Assembly (NCBI RefSeq): GCF_011303555.1
Contig: NZ_CP049868.1
Coordinates: 4,216,001 to 4,280,000, forward strand
Source of the DNA: Pedobacter sp. HDW13
Lineage (GTDB): Bacteria > Bacteroidota > Bacteroidia > Sphingobacteriales > Sphingobacteriaceae
Length of the DNA: 64,000 nt
Direction of reading: 5' to 3'
Positions 27,287 through 34,959 of this stretch are shown piece after piece. The position numbers and the translations under genes are program-made. A model generated the notes under the pieces. That model saw only the letters and a list, made by a program, of their open reading frames with translations. It was not told the DNA's origin and made no database searches. Each line of letters starts with the position of its first letter. Within the stretch, counting starts at the first letter, position 1.

Positions 27287-27643
27287 ATGGCTGGAATTAG
27301 CACAAAAATTAACCTTGCAGGGCTTAAGCACTCGGTTAGAGAAATTAAAGGACAGGGTGGCAAAATGGTTAAATGCCTGGTTATTCCTATAGAAATAAAT
27401 AACCTTTATCAAGGCGAAAAAGGCGTTTATTTGGATCTGGAGGGATTTGAAATAAGAAACAAAGTTGGCGATTCCAAAGATACCCATTTAGTAAAGCAAT
27501 CTTTGCCAAAAGAGCTTTACAACAAGCTTACTGATGAACAGAAAAAAGCTATTCCGCTATTAGGTTCTCATATCTTATGGGGTGGTGGTATTGGCGATGC
27601 TCAAATAAATGAGCAGAATGAGGATGATGATTTGCCGTTTTAA
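27287..27643 (+). CDS. Candidate phage single-stranded DNA-binding protein
   Basis: 118 residues, probably beta-rich. Sequence similarity to classical SSB is not obvious, but the C-terminus EQNEDDDLPF is the acidic tip by which SSB proteins recruit replication and repair partners. It sits between recombination and replication genes, where phages usually encode SSB. Calling it SSB is inference from the tail, size and position. Confidence 0.6.
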   Translation: MAGISTKINLAGLKHSVREIKGQGGKMVKCLVIPIEINNLYQGEKGVYLDLEGFEIRNKVGDSKDTHLVKQSLPKELYNKLTDEQKKAIPLLGSHILWGGGIGDAQINEQNEDDDLPF

Positions 27644-27645
27644 TT

Positions 27646-27933
27646 ATGGTTAAAGATCTAACGCCCGATCAGGAGCAGTACATACGGGATAAGTATGGCT
27701 ATTTCTCTGATCGGGATTTAGCTGATTTTCTAAATGTAAAGGTTTGGGTTGTGATCAATTTCAGATCCAAACACAACCTAACAAAGAAAAGTAATCAGGT
27801 TGTTTATGAGGTGGATGCAGAGGGAGAAATATTTGCCCTTGCCAAACTTTGCTCAAGTAATCTGAATTTCTGGGTTAGAGACGCTGCTCATAGGAGATTA
27901 AAGCTCCTACATGAAAACCTACAATTATTATAA
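27646..27933 (+). CDS. Small phage protein, possible HTH
   Basis: 95 residues. The first half (DQEQYIRDKYGYFSDRDLADFLNVKVWVVINFRSKHNL) has the shape of a helix-turn-helix recogniser, as in proteins that sense start-site or origin DNA. The second half is helical. No family named with confidence. Located between the SSB-like gene and the replication organiser. Confidence 0.5.
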   Translation: MVKDLTPDQEQYIRDKYGYFSDRDLADFLNVKVWVVINFRSKHNLTKKSNQVVYEVDAEGEIFALAKLCSSNLNFWVRDAAHRRLKLLHENLQLL

Positions 27934-27946
27934 CCAAACAATTCTA

Positions 27947-28651
27947 ATGGCAGAAAATAAAAGATCCTTTCTACTTTATGCCGACCTTTTACATACAGTT
28001 AAGAAAATGCCGCTTGAACAGGTTGGCAAGCTTTTGATTGTTATGCTGGAGTATGTAAATGACTTAGATCCCGTCATAAATGACCTGATGATTGAGCTTG
28101 TGTTTGAGCCAATAAAGCAGCAAATGAAGCGAGATTTAGTTAAGTGGGAAGCGATAAAAGAGAAGCGCTCAAATGCTGGTAAGGCTTCAGCTGAGAGCAA
28201 GAAAGCGCAAAAAGAACTCCAACAAATGTCAACAAATTCAACACTTGTTGACACGTGTCAACACGAGCCAACAAAATCAACTGTAAATGATACTGTTATT
28301 GATACTGTAAATGATACTGTAATTAATGATATTATTAAAACCTCAGTTGTACCAACTGAGTCGATAGATCCTCAGAAATTTATTGATGCTTTTAACGATA
28401 TAGCTGGTAGAAAGTTTAGAGTAACTCAAAAAATAAAAGACTCACTAAAAGCCAGGTTAAAAGACTATACCAAAAAGGAAATCTTTAAAGCAATGAAAAA
28501 CGCCCATAAAGATCCCTATCATAAAGAGAACAATTTTCAATACCTAACTCCGGAATTTATACTAAGGCCGGATAAGATTGAGAGGTTTTTAAATTATGAT
28601 CCTGCAAAAGACAAAAGCGCACCTAATTTATTTTACCAAACAACTAACTAA
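27947..28651 (+). CDS. DUF6291-like replication organiser
   Basis: 234 residues from the ATG at 27947 (MAENKRSFLLYADLL). The N-terminal ~85 residues match the DUF6291 pattern (EQVGKLLIVMLEYV ... KWEAIKEKRSNAGKASA). A Thr/Asn/Val-rich linker with repeated VNDTVI words follows, then a C-terminal helical domain like those of phage replisome organisers (FIDAFNDIAGRKFRVTQKIKDSLKARLKDYT ... EFILRPDKIERFL). It probably loads the helicase encoded next; the genes abut. Confidence 0.7.
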   Translation: MAENKRSFLLYADLLHTVKKMPLEQVGKLLIVMLEYVNDLDPVINDLMIELVFEPIKQQMKRDLVKWEAIKEKRSNAGKASAESKKAQKELQQMSTNSTLVDTCQHEPTKSTVNDTVIDTVNDTVINDIIKTSVVPTESIDPQKFIDAFNDIAGRKFRVTQKIKDSLKARLKDYTKKEIFKAMKNAHKDPYHKENNFQYLTPEFILRPDKIERFLNYDPAKDKSAPNLFYQTTN

Positions 28652-29710
28652 ATGCTAAAGAGAATATCATCCATTAAGGATAGGGTTGAGGAGCTAAGAG
28701 AGAAAGGCGTGCAGAAAGGTGATGATACTGGTTTTAAATGTTTGGATGAATTATATAGCGTTAAGCAAGGTACTTTTACGATATTTCAAGGCGCTCCGAC
28801 TCATGGAAAGAGTGAGGTGATCTTTGAAGTGTTGATGAACCAGGCAACTAAATATGGTAAAAAGTCTTTAGTGCTTAGTCCAGAGTCTGGTAACGCTGAA
28901 GAGATTACTTTGGAGCTTATTCATAAATACCTCAAGAAATCTCCCTATAAATCAAATCCTTATTCAACGTGTACGGAGAAAGAATTTAATTCAGCTTTTA
29001 ATTGGGTTGACTACCATTTTGTAATTGCGGATGATGACGAAAAAAGCTATTCGTTTGATGAGCTTATCGCCGAAGTCGATGAGTATGAGGCTGAATATAA
29101 AACTGTATTTGAGCTGTTAATGGCTGAACCTTGGAACGAACTTAATCACAAGCTTGCTTTGCAGGAAAATAGCGGTAGGCAAGATTTGGCAATTGAGGAT
29201 GAGTTAACAATGCTACGACAGTATAATAAGAAAAAGGATAAGCACACTTTTCTTAGTTTCCACCCCTCAAATCAACAACTCATTTACGATAAAGATAGTG
29301 GTACAAGCTTCTACGCGATGCCAAAAGCTCGTGAGGCTGCTGGTGGTCAAGCTACTTTAAGAAAAGCTTTTAGTTGGATTAATATTTGGAGGCCGCCTGT
29401 AGGCTTAATAGATCCAGAATTTGATAGGCCATATCTGGAGAACGAGTTGATTGTGCAGGTTGAAAAATCTAAACCAAAAGGTGTAGGTAAAAAAGGTATC
29501 TGTAGGCTTTTCTTTGATTGGAAAGGCAATAGGTACTATGAAGAAATTAACGGCAATATCTCTTATGCTTTCGAGCATGAAGAGAAAGTTCAGACAGTTC
29601 GGCCAATAACGGCAATACAGCCAAACATAGAGTTTGATAAGCCTTTTACTAAAGAGATAATTATACGGCCTACGCCACTAGATGAGTATGATGATGATCC
29701 ACCGTTTTAA
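28652..29710 (+). CDS. DnaB-like replicative helicase (RecA-type ATPase)
   Basis: 352 residues. Walker A is GAPTHGKS (47-54), followed by LVLSPES, and later HPSNQQL and FSWINIWRPP, the layout of DnaB/Twinkle-type hexameric helicases without the DnaB N-terminal domain. The C-terminus is DEYDDDPPF, an SSB-like acidic tip unusual for a helicase. It should unwind the phage origin together with the organiser upstream. Confidence 0.75.
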   Translation: MLKRISSIKDRVEELREKGVQKGDDTGFKCLDELYSVKQGTFTIFQGAPTHGKSEVIFEVLMNQATKYGKKSLVLSPESGNAEEITLELIHKYLKKSPYKSNPYSTCTEKEFNSAFNWVDYHFVIADDDEKSYSFDELIAEVDEYEAEYKTVFELLMAEPWNELNHKLALQENSGRQDLAIEDELTMLRQYNKKKDKHTFLSFHPSNQQLIYDKDSGTSFYAMPKAREAAGGQATLRKAFSWINIWRPPVGLIDPEFDRPYLENELIVQVEKSKPKGVGKKGICRLFFDWKGNRYYEEINGNISYAFEHEEKVQTVRPITAIQPNIEFDKPFTKEIIIRPTPLDEYDDDPPF

Positions 29711-29712
29711 TT

Positions 29713-30072
29713 ATGACAAATACCGAAAAACATTTTTATGAGTTATCGGAGATTTATTTAGCGGCTTATCAGGATCATACACGCCCGTCAATTCTGGCGA
29801 TGATGATGATGGGGGTTGTTGTTGAGATGCGAAGCGATATCGCTCTCTATCTTAAGAAAAACCCTAATTCAGTTGATAAGGTTAAAAAGCAACAGGATCG
29901 AATAAAAATTTTAGTTGAGTGCCTCGATGCTTTTACGGTCGCTACCGATAGAAATCTCCAGATAACTAAAATCCTTACAGGATACTACGACAGAGAGAAG
30001 AGTCTTAGAGAGGAAAACGAAAAACTATCAGCGGAATTAGCCGCAATTAAGAAAGCTTTAGAAAATGATTAG
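29713..30072 (+). CDS. Phage protein with C-terminal coiled coil
   Basis: 119 residues. A helical first part (HTRPSILAMMMMGVVVEMR) is followed by a charged coiled coil at residues about 92-117 (REKSLREENEKLSAELAAI). Function unknown; part of the replication operon, overlapping the next gene by 8 bp. Confidence 0.5.
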   Translation: MTNTEKHFYELSEIYLAAYQDHTRPSILAMMMMGVVVEMRSDIALYLKKNPNSVDKVKKQQDRIKILVECLDAFTVATDRNLQITKILTGYYDREKSLREENEKLSAELAAIKKALEND

Positions 30073-30319
30073 GCCATCAGAAGAGTTTAACATGGCTGCT
30101 GATAAGGTTGTTAAGTTCATGCTCAGAATGCAGCCAAATACTAAGGTGTATGTATCGGATGTGAAAGTTAATGATAAGCAGCTATTCATTGAGCTGGTAA
30201 AGCATTACATAGATCTATTTCATGATGCCAGCTTTAGTGATGATTACAAAATTATTTACAAACAATACCCAATCCCAGAAATACCATGCAAACAAAATTC
30301 TTTCTCGAAAACGGAATGA
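30065..30319 (+). CDS. Small phage protein of unknown function
   Basis: 84 residues, no TM segment or known motif. It overlaps its neighbours on both sides (8 bp and about 4-34 bp), as expected in a packed phage operon. Confidence 0.5.
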   Translation: MIRPSEEFNMAADKVVKFMLRMQPNTKVYVSDVKVNDKQLFIELVKHYIDLFHDASFSDDYKIIYKQYPIPEIPCKQNSFSKTE

Positions 30320-31293
30320 TAAACTATGATAAATACATTGTTTATTTTTCTGGTGGTAAAGACTGTACAGCGGCTTTTTTGAGGCTCTTAGAAATGGGAA
30401 TACCTAAGGATAAAATTGAGCTTTGGCATCATAATATTGACGGAGAGATAGGAAAAGATCCAAAATTCATGGACTGGCCTGTAACACCAGCGTATTGCCA
30501 GGCATTTGCGGATGCATTTGGAGTGAAAATTTACTTTTCTTGGAAGCAAGGAGGCTTTATGAGGGAGATGCTCAGAAATGAAAGCCTGACTGCTCCAACA
30601 TCATTTGTAACTCCAGATGGTGAAATTATTACTGTTGGAGGGGTTTCTGGTGATCCGTCTACACGTGAAAAATTTCCACAAGTATCAGCGGATCTATCTG
30701 TGAGGTGGTGTTCTGCTTATTTAAAAATTGATGTTGGGGCTTGTGCTATAAGGAATCAAAAAAGGTTTAAAAACCTAAATATCTGTACCATATCTGGAGA
30801 GAGGGCTGAAGAAAGTACTGCGAGAAGCAAATATGCAGATTTAGAGCCTGACAGATCTGATTTACGTAATGGAAAATCATTTAAGAGACTAGTTGACCGC
30901 TGGAGGCCAGTAAAAGGATGGACTGAATCTCAAGTATGGGAAATAATAAAAAGGCACAGGGTTAGAGTTCATCCGTGTTACTATTTAGGATGGGCGCGAT
31001 GCAGCTGTATGTTTTGCATTTTTGGTAATGCTAATCAGTTTGCTAGCGCTAAAGAAATAAATCCAAAAGGTATGCTTTTAGTTGAATCATTCGAAAAAAA
31101 GTTCGGAGTTACAATCAAGCGAAATATGAGCATAAATGAGTTAAGGGCTCTAGGATCTCCATACAAGGCAATCACGAAAGAATTGGCTATGCAAGCGATG
31201 TCATTAACTTACGATCAACAAATAATAATGCCCATAGATGAAATTTGGAAGCTGCCAGCTGGTGCTTTTGGAGAAAGTTGTGGGCCAACATAA
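30316..31293 (+). CDS. PAPS reductase / DndC-like protein with a cysteine cluster
   Basis: 325 residues from ATG 30316 (MINYDKYIVYFSGGKDCTAAFL); a start at 30286 is possible. The PP-loop SGGKD (12-16) marks the adenylate-forming ATP pyrophosphatase fold of PAPS reductases. The C-terminal half has HPCYYLGWARCSCMFCIFGN, a four-cysteine set that could hold an Fe-S cluster. Family members reduce activated sulfate or move sulfur, as DndC does in DNA phosphorothioation. It is the last gene before a promoter and lies near a DNA methyltransferase, so a role in nucleic-acid modification is a fair guess. Confidence 0.75.
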   Translation: MINYDKYIVYFSGGKDCTAAFLRLLEMGIPKDKIELWHHNIDGEIGKDPKFMDWPVTPAYCQAFADAFGVKIYFSWKQGGFMREMLRNESLTAPTSFVTPDGEIITVGGVSGDPSTREKFPQVSADLSVRWCSAYLKIDVGACAIRNQKRFKNLNICTISGERAEESTARSKYADLEPDRSDLRNGKSFKRLVDRWRPVKGWTESQVWEIIKRHRVRVHPCYYLGWARCSCMFCIFGNANQFASAKEINPKGMLLVESFEKKFGVTIKRNMSINELRALGSPYKAITKELAMQAMSLTYDQQIIMPIDEIWKLPAGAFGESCGPT

Positions 31294-31299
31294 AAATAA

Positions 31300-31349
31300 T
31301 TATCCATATATGAATAATTTGCATAATTCAAATAAAGAATATATCTTTA
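31300..31349 (+). promoter_or_regulatory. Phage promoter motif, copy 1
   Basis: The 29-bp element at 31300-31328 begins TTATCCATATATGAATAA and continues TTTGCATAATT; a TATCTTTA box follows at 31342-31349. TTTG to the box spans 20 bp. It lies right after the PAPS-like gene and heads the unit with tRNA-Asn, the methyltransferase and the dUTPase. Copies 2-4 are at 36852, 41985 and 52073. Confidence 0.75.
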
Positions 31350-31406
31350 CAGAAGATAAGAGAGAGGGATGTGAGGTTGATGTGTGAGAGAGATGTGAGG
31401 GGTTTA

Positions 31407-31477
31407 AAGGACGTAGAATAATGGTAGTTCGGTAGCGTGTTAAGTTATCGGTGTTGGTTCGAATCCAGCCGTCTTTG
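31407..31477 (+). tRNA. tRNA-Asn (anticodon GTT)
   Basis: A cloverleaf can be drawn: acceptor AAGGACG with CGTCTTT, a 3-bp D stem (GAA/TTC) with GG in the loop, anticodon arm GTAGC-GTGTTAA-GTTAT giving GTT after T33, variable CGGT, and T arm GTTGG-TTCGAAT-CCAGC. The 3' CCA is not encoded. It sits in the phage middle region downstream of promoter copy 1. Confidence 0.8.
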
Positions 31478-31694
31478 CAGGAAAAGGGAATGGCCATTGT
31501 GTAGATTGGTATAGTGTGAATTAGGGTGTCATTCCCCATCCATTTAAAGTGTAACTCATGAGAGGGAGTTAATGTAGGATAGATTAAAAAAGAGGCGTGA
31601 GCCGATATGGTTTAAAGTCCTAATCATCCAGATCAAAGCAGTGTGCAGTTCTTGCCGCTGCTTTTTTTTTGCCAAAATTTAAAATTCAAATATT
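31478..31694 (+). other. Non-coding stretch with stem-loops and a terminator
   Basis: No credible gene. GGGAATG (31486-31492) pairs with CATTCCC about 37 nt further on, AACTC/GAGTT forms a second stem near 31555-31575, and AAAGCAG/CTGCTTT (31635-31641 with 31658-31664) plus a T run is a likely terminator or processing signal. Confidence 0.5.
31635..31670 (+). terminator. Intrinsic terminator downstream of tRNA-Asn
   Basis: Seven-bp stem AAAGCAG/CTGCTTT, 16-nt loop, then a run of T. Genes further right still need transcription, so read-through or another promoter is implied. Confidence 0.65.
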
Positions 31695-31844
31695 ATGTTA
31701 AATCAAATCGAGGATCTTAAACAAGAGATCAAAAAATTGAAATTACAAGTTCAAGAGGTTGCTGATGAGTATCTGTGTCGGGTAGAGGGCAAGAAATTTG
31801 ATGTTAAGGCTTTTGATATGGCTGATCGTAATGGTGAGCAATAG
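31695..31844 (+). CDS. Small coiled-coil phage protein
   Basis: 49 residues, MLNQIEDLKQEIKKLKLQVQ then EVADEYL and further. The first 25 residues are a regular leucine/isoleucine heptad coiled coil. It overlaps the methyltransferase start by 14 bp, an arrangement that supports translation of both. Confidence 0.5.
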   Translation: MLNQIEDLKQEIKKLKLQVQEVADEYLCRVEGKKFDVKAFDMADRNGEQ

Positions 31845-32730
31845 TTACATTCCAACAGCAAAGGGATATTTTTCTGGTTGTGGTGGTGCTGAAATCGGGA
31901 TGATGCAGGCTGGAGTAAATATAATTCAGTCCTTAGATTTAGATCAGGATGCAACTGAATGCATGTCATTGAATAAGCACTATTTCAATCATAGTGTTTT
32001 ACAGGAGGATATATGCGTTAAGCGTGTATGCGATCAGCCTGACTCTGACATTATCATTGGCACTTACCCGTGCACAAAGTATTCAACGATTGCCGATATT
32101 CACGGCACAAGAACCGGAGATGATCTGTTTCTGCATTTCTTTAGGCATATAGCTATTAAAAAGCCTGAGATGTACGTTGTTGAGAATGTGCCAGGGATGA
32201 AAAAGTTTGACGTGGTTATGGAGGCAATGACTAAGTTGCCAGATTACTATGTTAACGTATTTTGCCCTGTAGAGGCTACCAATTGGCTACCTCAAAAGAG
32301 AAACAGATTAATATTGATCGGAACTCGAAAACCGTTTTATATATTCCATCCTGCACAGATTGGATCTAGGCCAAAGATTAAGGATCTAATTGAGTCTAAT
32401 CCGGTTTATGATATGCCTGATTATGTAGTGTCTCGAATTAACGGAAAATATCGGGATAGGCCTATAATTGTTGATCCAAACATTATTAATGCAGTAGCGC
32501 CTACGTGTGTAGCGCATTACGCTAAGGATCTGGGAACTCGTATGGTAGTTACGAATGATAACGAATACGGCTTAAGGCCTTTTTCAATTAGAGAGTATGC
32601 CAGATTACAGGGCTTTCCAGATGATTTTATTTTTCCAGACAAACGGAGCTCTTACAAACTCATCGGTAATGCCGTGCCCGTTCCTATGGGTAGATGGATA
32701 GGCGAGCAGGCAATGAGATACTTTAATTAA
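31831..32730 (+). CDS. DNA (cytosine-5) methyltransferase
   Basis: 299 residues from ATG 31831. C5-MTase motifs appear in order: I FSGCGGAEIGM (AdoMet), IV GTYPCTKYS with catalytic Cys81, VI VVENV (118-120), VIII QKRNR (155-159), and near the end FSIREYARLQGFPDDF and GNAVPV (IX-X). The target recognition region (about 165-235) is short. With no restriction enzyme nearby it is probably an orphan phage methylase protecting against host restriction; its recognition site is unknown. Confidence 0.9.
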   Translation: MVSNSYIPTAKGYFSGCGGAEIGMMQAGVNIIQSLDLDQDATECMSLNKHYFNHSVLQEDICVKRVCDQPDSDIIIGTYPCTKYSTIADIHGTRTGDDLFLHFFRHIAIKKPEMYVVENVPGMKKFDVVMEAMTKLPDYYVNVFCPVEATNWLPQKRNRLILIGTRKPFYIFHPAQIGSRPKIKDLIESNPVYDMPDYVVSRINGKYRDRPIIVDPNIINAVAPTCVAHYAKDLGTRMVVTNDNEYGLRPFSIREYARLQGFPDDFIFPDKRSSYKLIGNAVPVPMGRWIGEQAMRYFN

Positions 32731-32732
32731 AT

Positions 32733-32942
32733 ATGGCAGATAATATTGAAACGCCAGCTTACTACGACAATTCAAAAGGCAGTCTTTATAAGATTGCCTC
32801 TGAAAGAAATTGGAGTCCATACACTTTTGATGTAGTGAAGCGCTTGGATCGTGGCGGCAAAAAAGATCCATTACCTCAAGAAATTAGAAAATCAATCGCT
32901 GTACTTCAGTTATGGCTTAAAGAATTAGAAAATGAAAGTTAA
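32733..32942 (+). CDS. Small DUF3310-like phage protein
   Basis: 69 residues. PAYYDNSKGSLYKIASERNWSPYTFDVVKRLDRGGKKD ... IRKSIAVLQLWLKELEN follows the DUF3310 layout (Y-Y-x-G, then a helix and K-R-x-x-R-x-G-x-K-D, then a final helix), a family near dUTPases and nucleotide genes in phages. Overlaps the dUTPase start by 11 bp. Confidence 0.5.
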   Translation: MADNIETPAYYDNSKGSLYKIASERNWSPYTFDVVKRLDRGGKKDPLPQEIRKSIAVLQLWLKELENES

Positions 32943-33350
32943 AGTTTTAAAGTTGCATCCCAATGCAGTAATCCCCAAATACGCTAAATCCGGTGACGCT
33001 GGATTGGACTTAACCGTTGTAGAGGTTGAGCATATTGGCGCTGGCATATTAAATACAGGTTCGGGTTATCATTTGAGATCCCTCAAGGATATGTAGGTTT
33101 AATATTTCCCAGATCCAGTATATATAAATTTCATCAAACGTTAACAAATTCTGTTGGTGTTATTGATAGCGGCTATCGCGGTGAGGTTAGTGCTATTATG
33201 CTGGCTAATATCCCTAATGCTCAGTACAAAATCGGGGAAAGGGCGGCTCAGTTAGTTATTTTGCCTTATCCGGAGATTGAACTGATTGAGGCCGATGAGC
33301 TATCTGAAACGGAGAGAGGTGATGGAGGTTTTGGATCTAGTGGTAAATAA
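32932..33350 (+). pseudogene. dut: dUTPase, interrupted by a -1 frameshift
   Basis: The first frame (32932-33096) carries KSGDAGLDLT; the second (from about 33045, ending 33350) carries KYRFGLSFEIPQGYVG, FPRSSIYKF, NSVGVIDSGYRGE, GERAAQLVI and a Gly-rich RGDGGFGSSGK tail. Together these are motifs I-V of trimeric dUTPase in order. One missing base near 33040-33050 (for instance in GGCATA) separates motif I from the rest, so the sequence as given encodes no active enzyme. It is either a real lesion or a sequencing error. Confidence 0.85.
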
Positions 33351-33351
33351 A

Positions 33352-33699
33352 ATGCAAAAATTAAGAATACAACCATTAACTGAGGCGAGGATGAGGGCGG
33401 TAGGCGAGAGCTATCGTATGCAGTATATTTTGTGTAGACTTTTGGATATTGAGTATAGCGACCAGCTTGATGTTAATTTTAGAAAGCCGGCTATACACAA
33501 TCATATCCGAAGAGCTCAGGAGAGCATAAAGGCGGTGCATGAGCATAGTAAGCTATGTCTGGAAGTTGGCAAGGATGATAACATTTTAGAGTCGATGTGC
33601 GAGCTGCATGAGATTGTTAAGATGATTGCTCATTTAGATCAAAACCAGATCAAGGAAGTTTGTGAGGGTATGAGGTCAATGTTTGTAAAGGAGGCATAA
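33352..33699 (+). CDS. Phage protein of unknown function
   Basis: 115 residues from ATG 33352 (MQKLRIQPLTEARMRAVGES), directly after the dUTPase stop; a longer start at 33286 would overlap dUTPase. All-helical appearance, Cys and His scattered, no motif recognised. Confidence 0.5.
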   Translation: MQKLRIQPLTEARMRAVGESYRMQYILCRLLDIEYSDQLDVNFRKPAIHNHIRRAQESIKAVHEHSKLCLEVGKDDNILESMCELHEIVKMIAHLDQNQIKEVCEGMRSMFVKEA

Positions 33700-33700
33700 G

Positions 33701-34057
33701 ATGGAATTTAGTTCGGAGAAACTGTATAATAATACGGTTGTTAGAGGATATTATGACGGCAGGCATGTAGGCTTATTTGTCGTTTGGCCTTACCAAAACA
33801 AATATTTTGTTGCTTCTGGTTATAGAGGAGAGGAGCGAGAGTTTACAGACTATGATGAGGCCTATGCCTACATTACTCAAAGTATAAGCGCCAGGGTTTA
33901 CAATCATTTGAAATCGGTTATTAACAGCAAAATAGATTGGATGATTGAGGGAGCTAATATTAGGCTAACCCGTAGAATACAGGGGCTTGAAAATAAATTT
34001 ACCAAAGATCTAAAAGCGCTAGAAAATGGAGCAATGGGTAATATCTTACGGAAGTAA
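33701..34057 (+). CDS. Phage protein of unknown function
   Basis: 118 residues. The first half has a beta-rich region (YYDGRHVGLFVVWPYQNKYFVA), the second is a charged helix. It overlaps the next gene by 32 bp in another frame. No family named. Confidence 0.5.
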   Translation: MEFSSEKLYNNTVVRGYYDGRHVGLFVVWPYQNKYFVASGYRGEEREFTDYDEAYAYITQSISARVYNHLKSVINSKIDWMIEGANIRLTRRIQGLENKFTKDLKALENGAMGNILRK

Positions 34058-34292
34058 TGTTTGTGAGCCTCAATTATTGAGTGAGGATGTTAAAAAAGAT
34101 AATCCTGTGCTTTCTTTTGAATTTAAGGGCTCTCCCTTTAAAGTCGTATTCGATAATCGGAGCGACTACATAGCTTCCGCTTATCACACTAAAGTTAACG
34201 TAATTATTATTTCATCAAAAGGCAAGAAAACTCAAGGGGTTGCCGTAAACGTCAAAAAAAACTGGCCTAAAAAACTCAGGCCAGTTTTTTAA
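34026..34292 (+). CDS. Phage protein with a terminator embedded in its 3' end
   Basis: 88 residues (MEQWVISYGSNVCEPQLLSE). The final codons for NWPKKLRPVF are formed by the stem-loop at 34260-34286, so coding and termination coincide. Last gene of the middle operon. Function unknown. Confidence 0.5.
   Translation: MEQWVISYGSNVCEPQLLSEDVKKDNPVLSFEFKGSPFKVVFDNRSDYIASAYHTKVNVIIISSKGKKTQGVAVNVKKNWPKKLRPVF
34260..34290 (+). terminator. Terminator ending the middle operon
   Basis: Nine-bp stem AACTGGCCT/AGGCCAGTT (34260-34268 with 34278-34286) followed by Ts; As precede it, so it can also stop the convergent gene at 34289-34507. Confidence 0.85.
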
Positions 34293-34507
34293 TATTTTGT
34301 GAAAAATACCGTTTCTGGGAGTGCATTGTGCACCTGTCCATTTCCTGACTCAACTATCGCAACAGTAATTGGATGCCAAACATTGTCTAATTTAATTACA
34401 TCTGATCCCCATTGATGAAAGAAGCCGCTCACTGGAACAGAATAATTTTGTACTTCGCCATTCAATAGATAGCTCTTAAAAGTTATTGGTTTCGGTTTAT
34501 CTAACAT
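34289..34507 (-). CDS. Small protein of unknown function in the accessory island
   Basis: 72 residues, no TM helix, some aromatic residues (SGFFHQWGSDVIKLDNVWHP). It is convergent with the middle operon and shares its terminator. First gene of a block with mixed orientation, typical of lysogen-expressed accessory genes. Confidence 0.45.
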   Translation of the reverse strand: MLDKPKPITFKSYLLNGEVQNYSVPVSGFFHQWGSDVIKLDNVWHPITVAIVESGNGQVHNALPETVFFTKY

Positions 34508-34545
34508 ATTTTTTTGAGTAAATATAAAAAATTAATTAATGATAC

Positions 34546-34553
34546 TATTTTTG
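34546..34553 (+). promoter_or_regulatory. -7 box for the accessory lipoprotein
   Basis: TATTTTTG fits TAnnTTTG and lies 21 bp before ATG 34575. The -33 region is A/T only. Confidence 0.5.
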
Positions 34554-34574
34554 CATCCTTAAAAAAGCGCCCTT

Positions 34575-34874
34575 ATGAAAACAAACAAATTTTTGCTAAT
34601 CGTTTTAACCATGATTTTTGTTGCTTGTAAAAAAGAGCAAAACTCCACTCTATTTGGAACTTGGCTGTCACATGATCACGCCTGGCAATTCACAATTAAA
34701 AGCCTTAACGGCATTGGAGATAATAGTTTTAAAGTACATGGAATAATGCAGGATAGTCTAACATGGAGATCTGATCCAAACATTTACAAGTTTCAAATAC
34801 TTCGTGTGAACCCGAAAACTCTTACTTTAAAATACAATTCTGATACTCTGTATTTTATACGTTTAAATAATTAA
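34575..34874 (+). CDS. Accessory lipoprotein
   Basis: 99 residues. N-terminus MKTNKFLLIVLTMIFVACKK has a lipobox ending at Cys19. The mature part (TLFGTWLSHDHAWQFTIK ... LTLKYNSDTLYFIRLNN) looks like a small lipocalin-like beta sheet. It has its own promoter box and is bracketed by hairpins, as expected of a moron gene expressed in the lysogen. Surface alteration or superinfection exclusion is possible but unproven. Confidence 0.55.
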   Translation: MKTNKFLLIVLTMIFVACKKEQNSTLFGTWLSHDHAWQFTIKSLNGIGDNSFKVHGIMQDSLTWRSDPNIYKFQILRVNPKTLTLKYNSDTLYFIRLNN

Positions 34875-34925
34875 TTATCGGCTAATAACCCGATAATTCG
34901 AAATATCGTGTATTCAGCCGATATT
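34873..34925. terminator. Two tandem hairpins between convergent genes
   Basis: AATTATCGG/CCGATAATT (34873-34881 with 34890-34898) and AATATCG/CGATATT (34902-34908 with 34919-34925). T runs are weak, so they may insulate by structure. Confidence 0.55.
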
Positions 34926-34959
34926 GTACGTTCTATAAGCATTGAAAGTTGTAAGCCAG

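Noticed and set aside
31300..31539. Leftward open frame over the tRNA-Asn region
   Set aside because: It covers a promoter motif and a tRNA on the other strand and has no family-like sequence.
31486..31560. Second tRNA after tRNA-Asn
   Set aside because: GGGAATG/CATTCCC could be an acceptor pair, but only 37 bases lie between and there is no T-loop.
33030..33060. Programmed frameshift in dUTPase
   Set aside because: No slippery heptamer of X-XXY-YYZ form at the needed place; a base loss explains it better.
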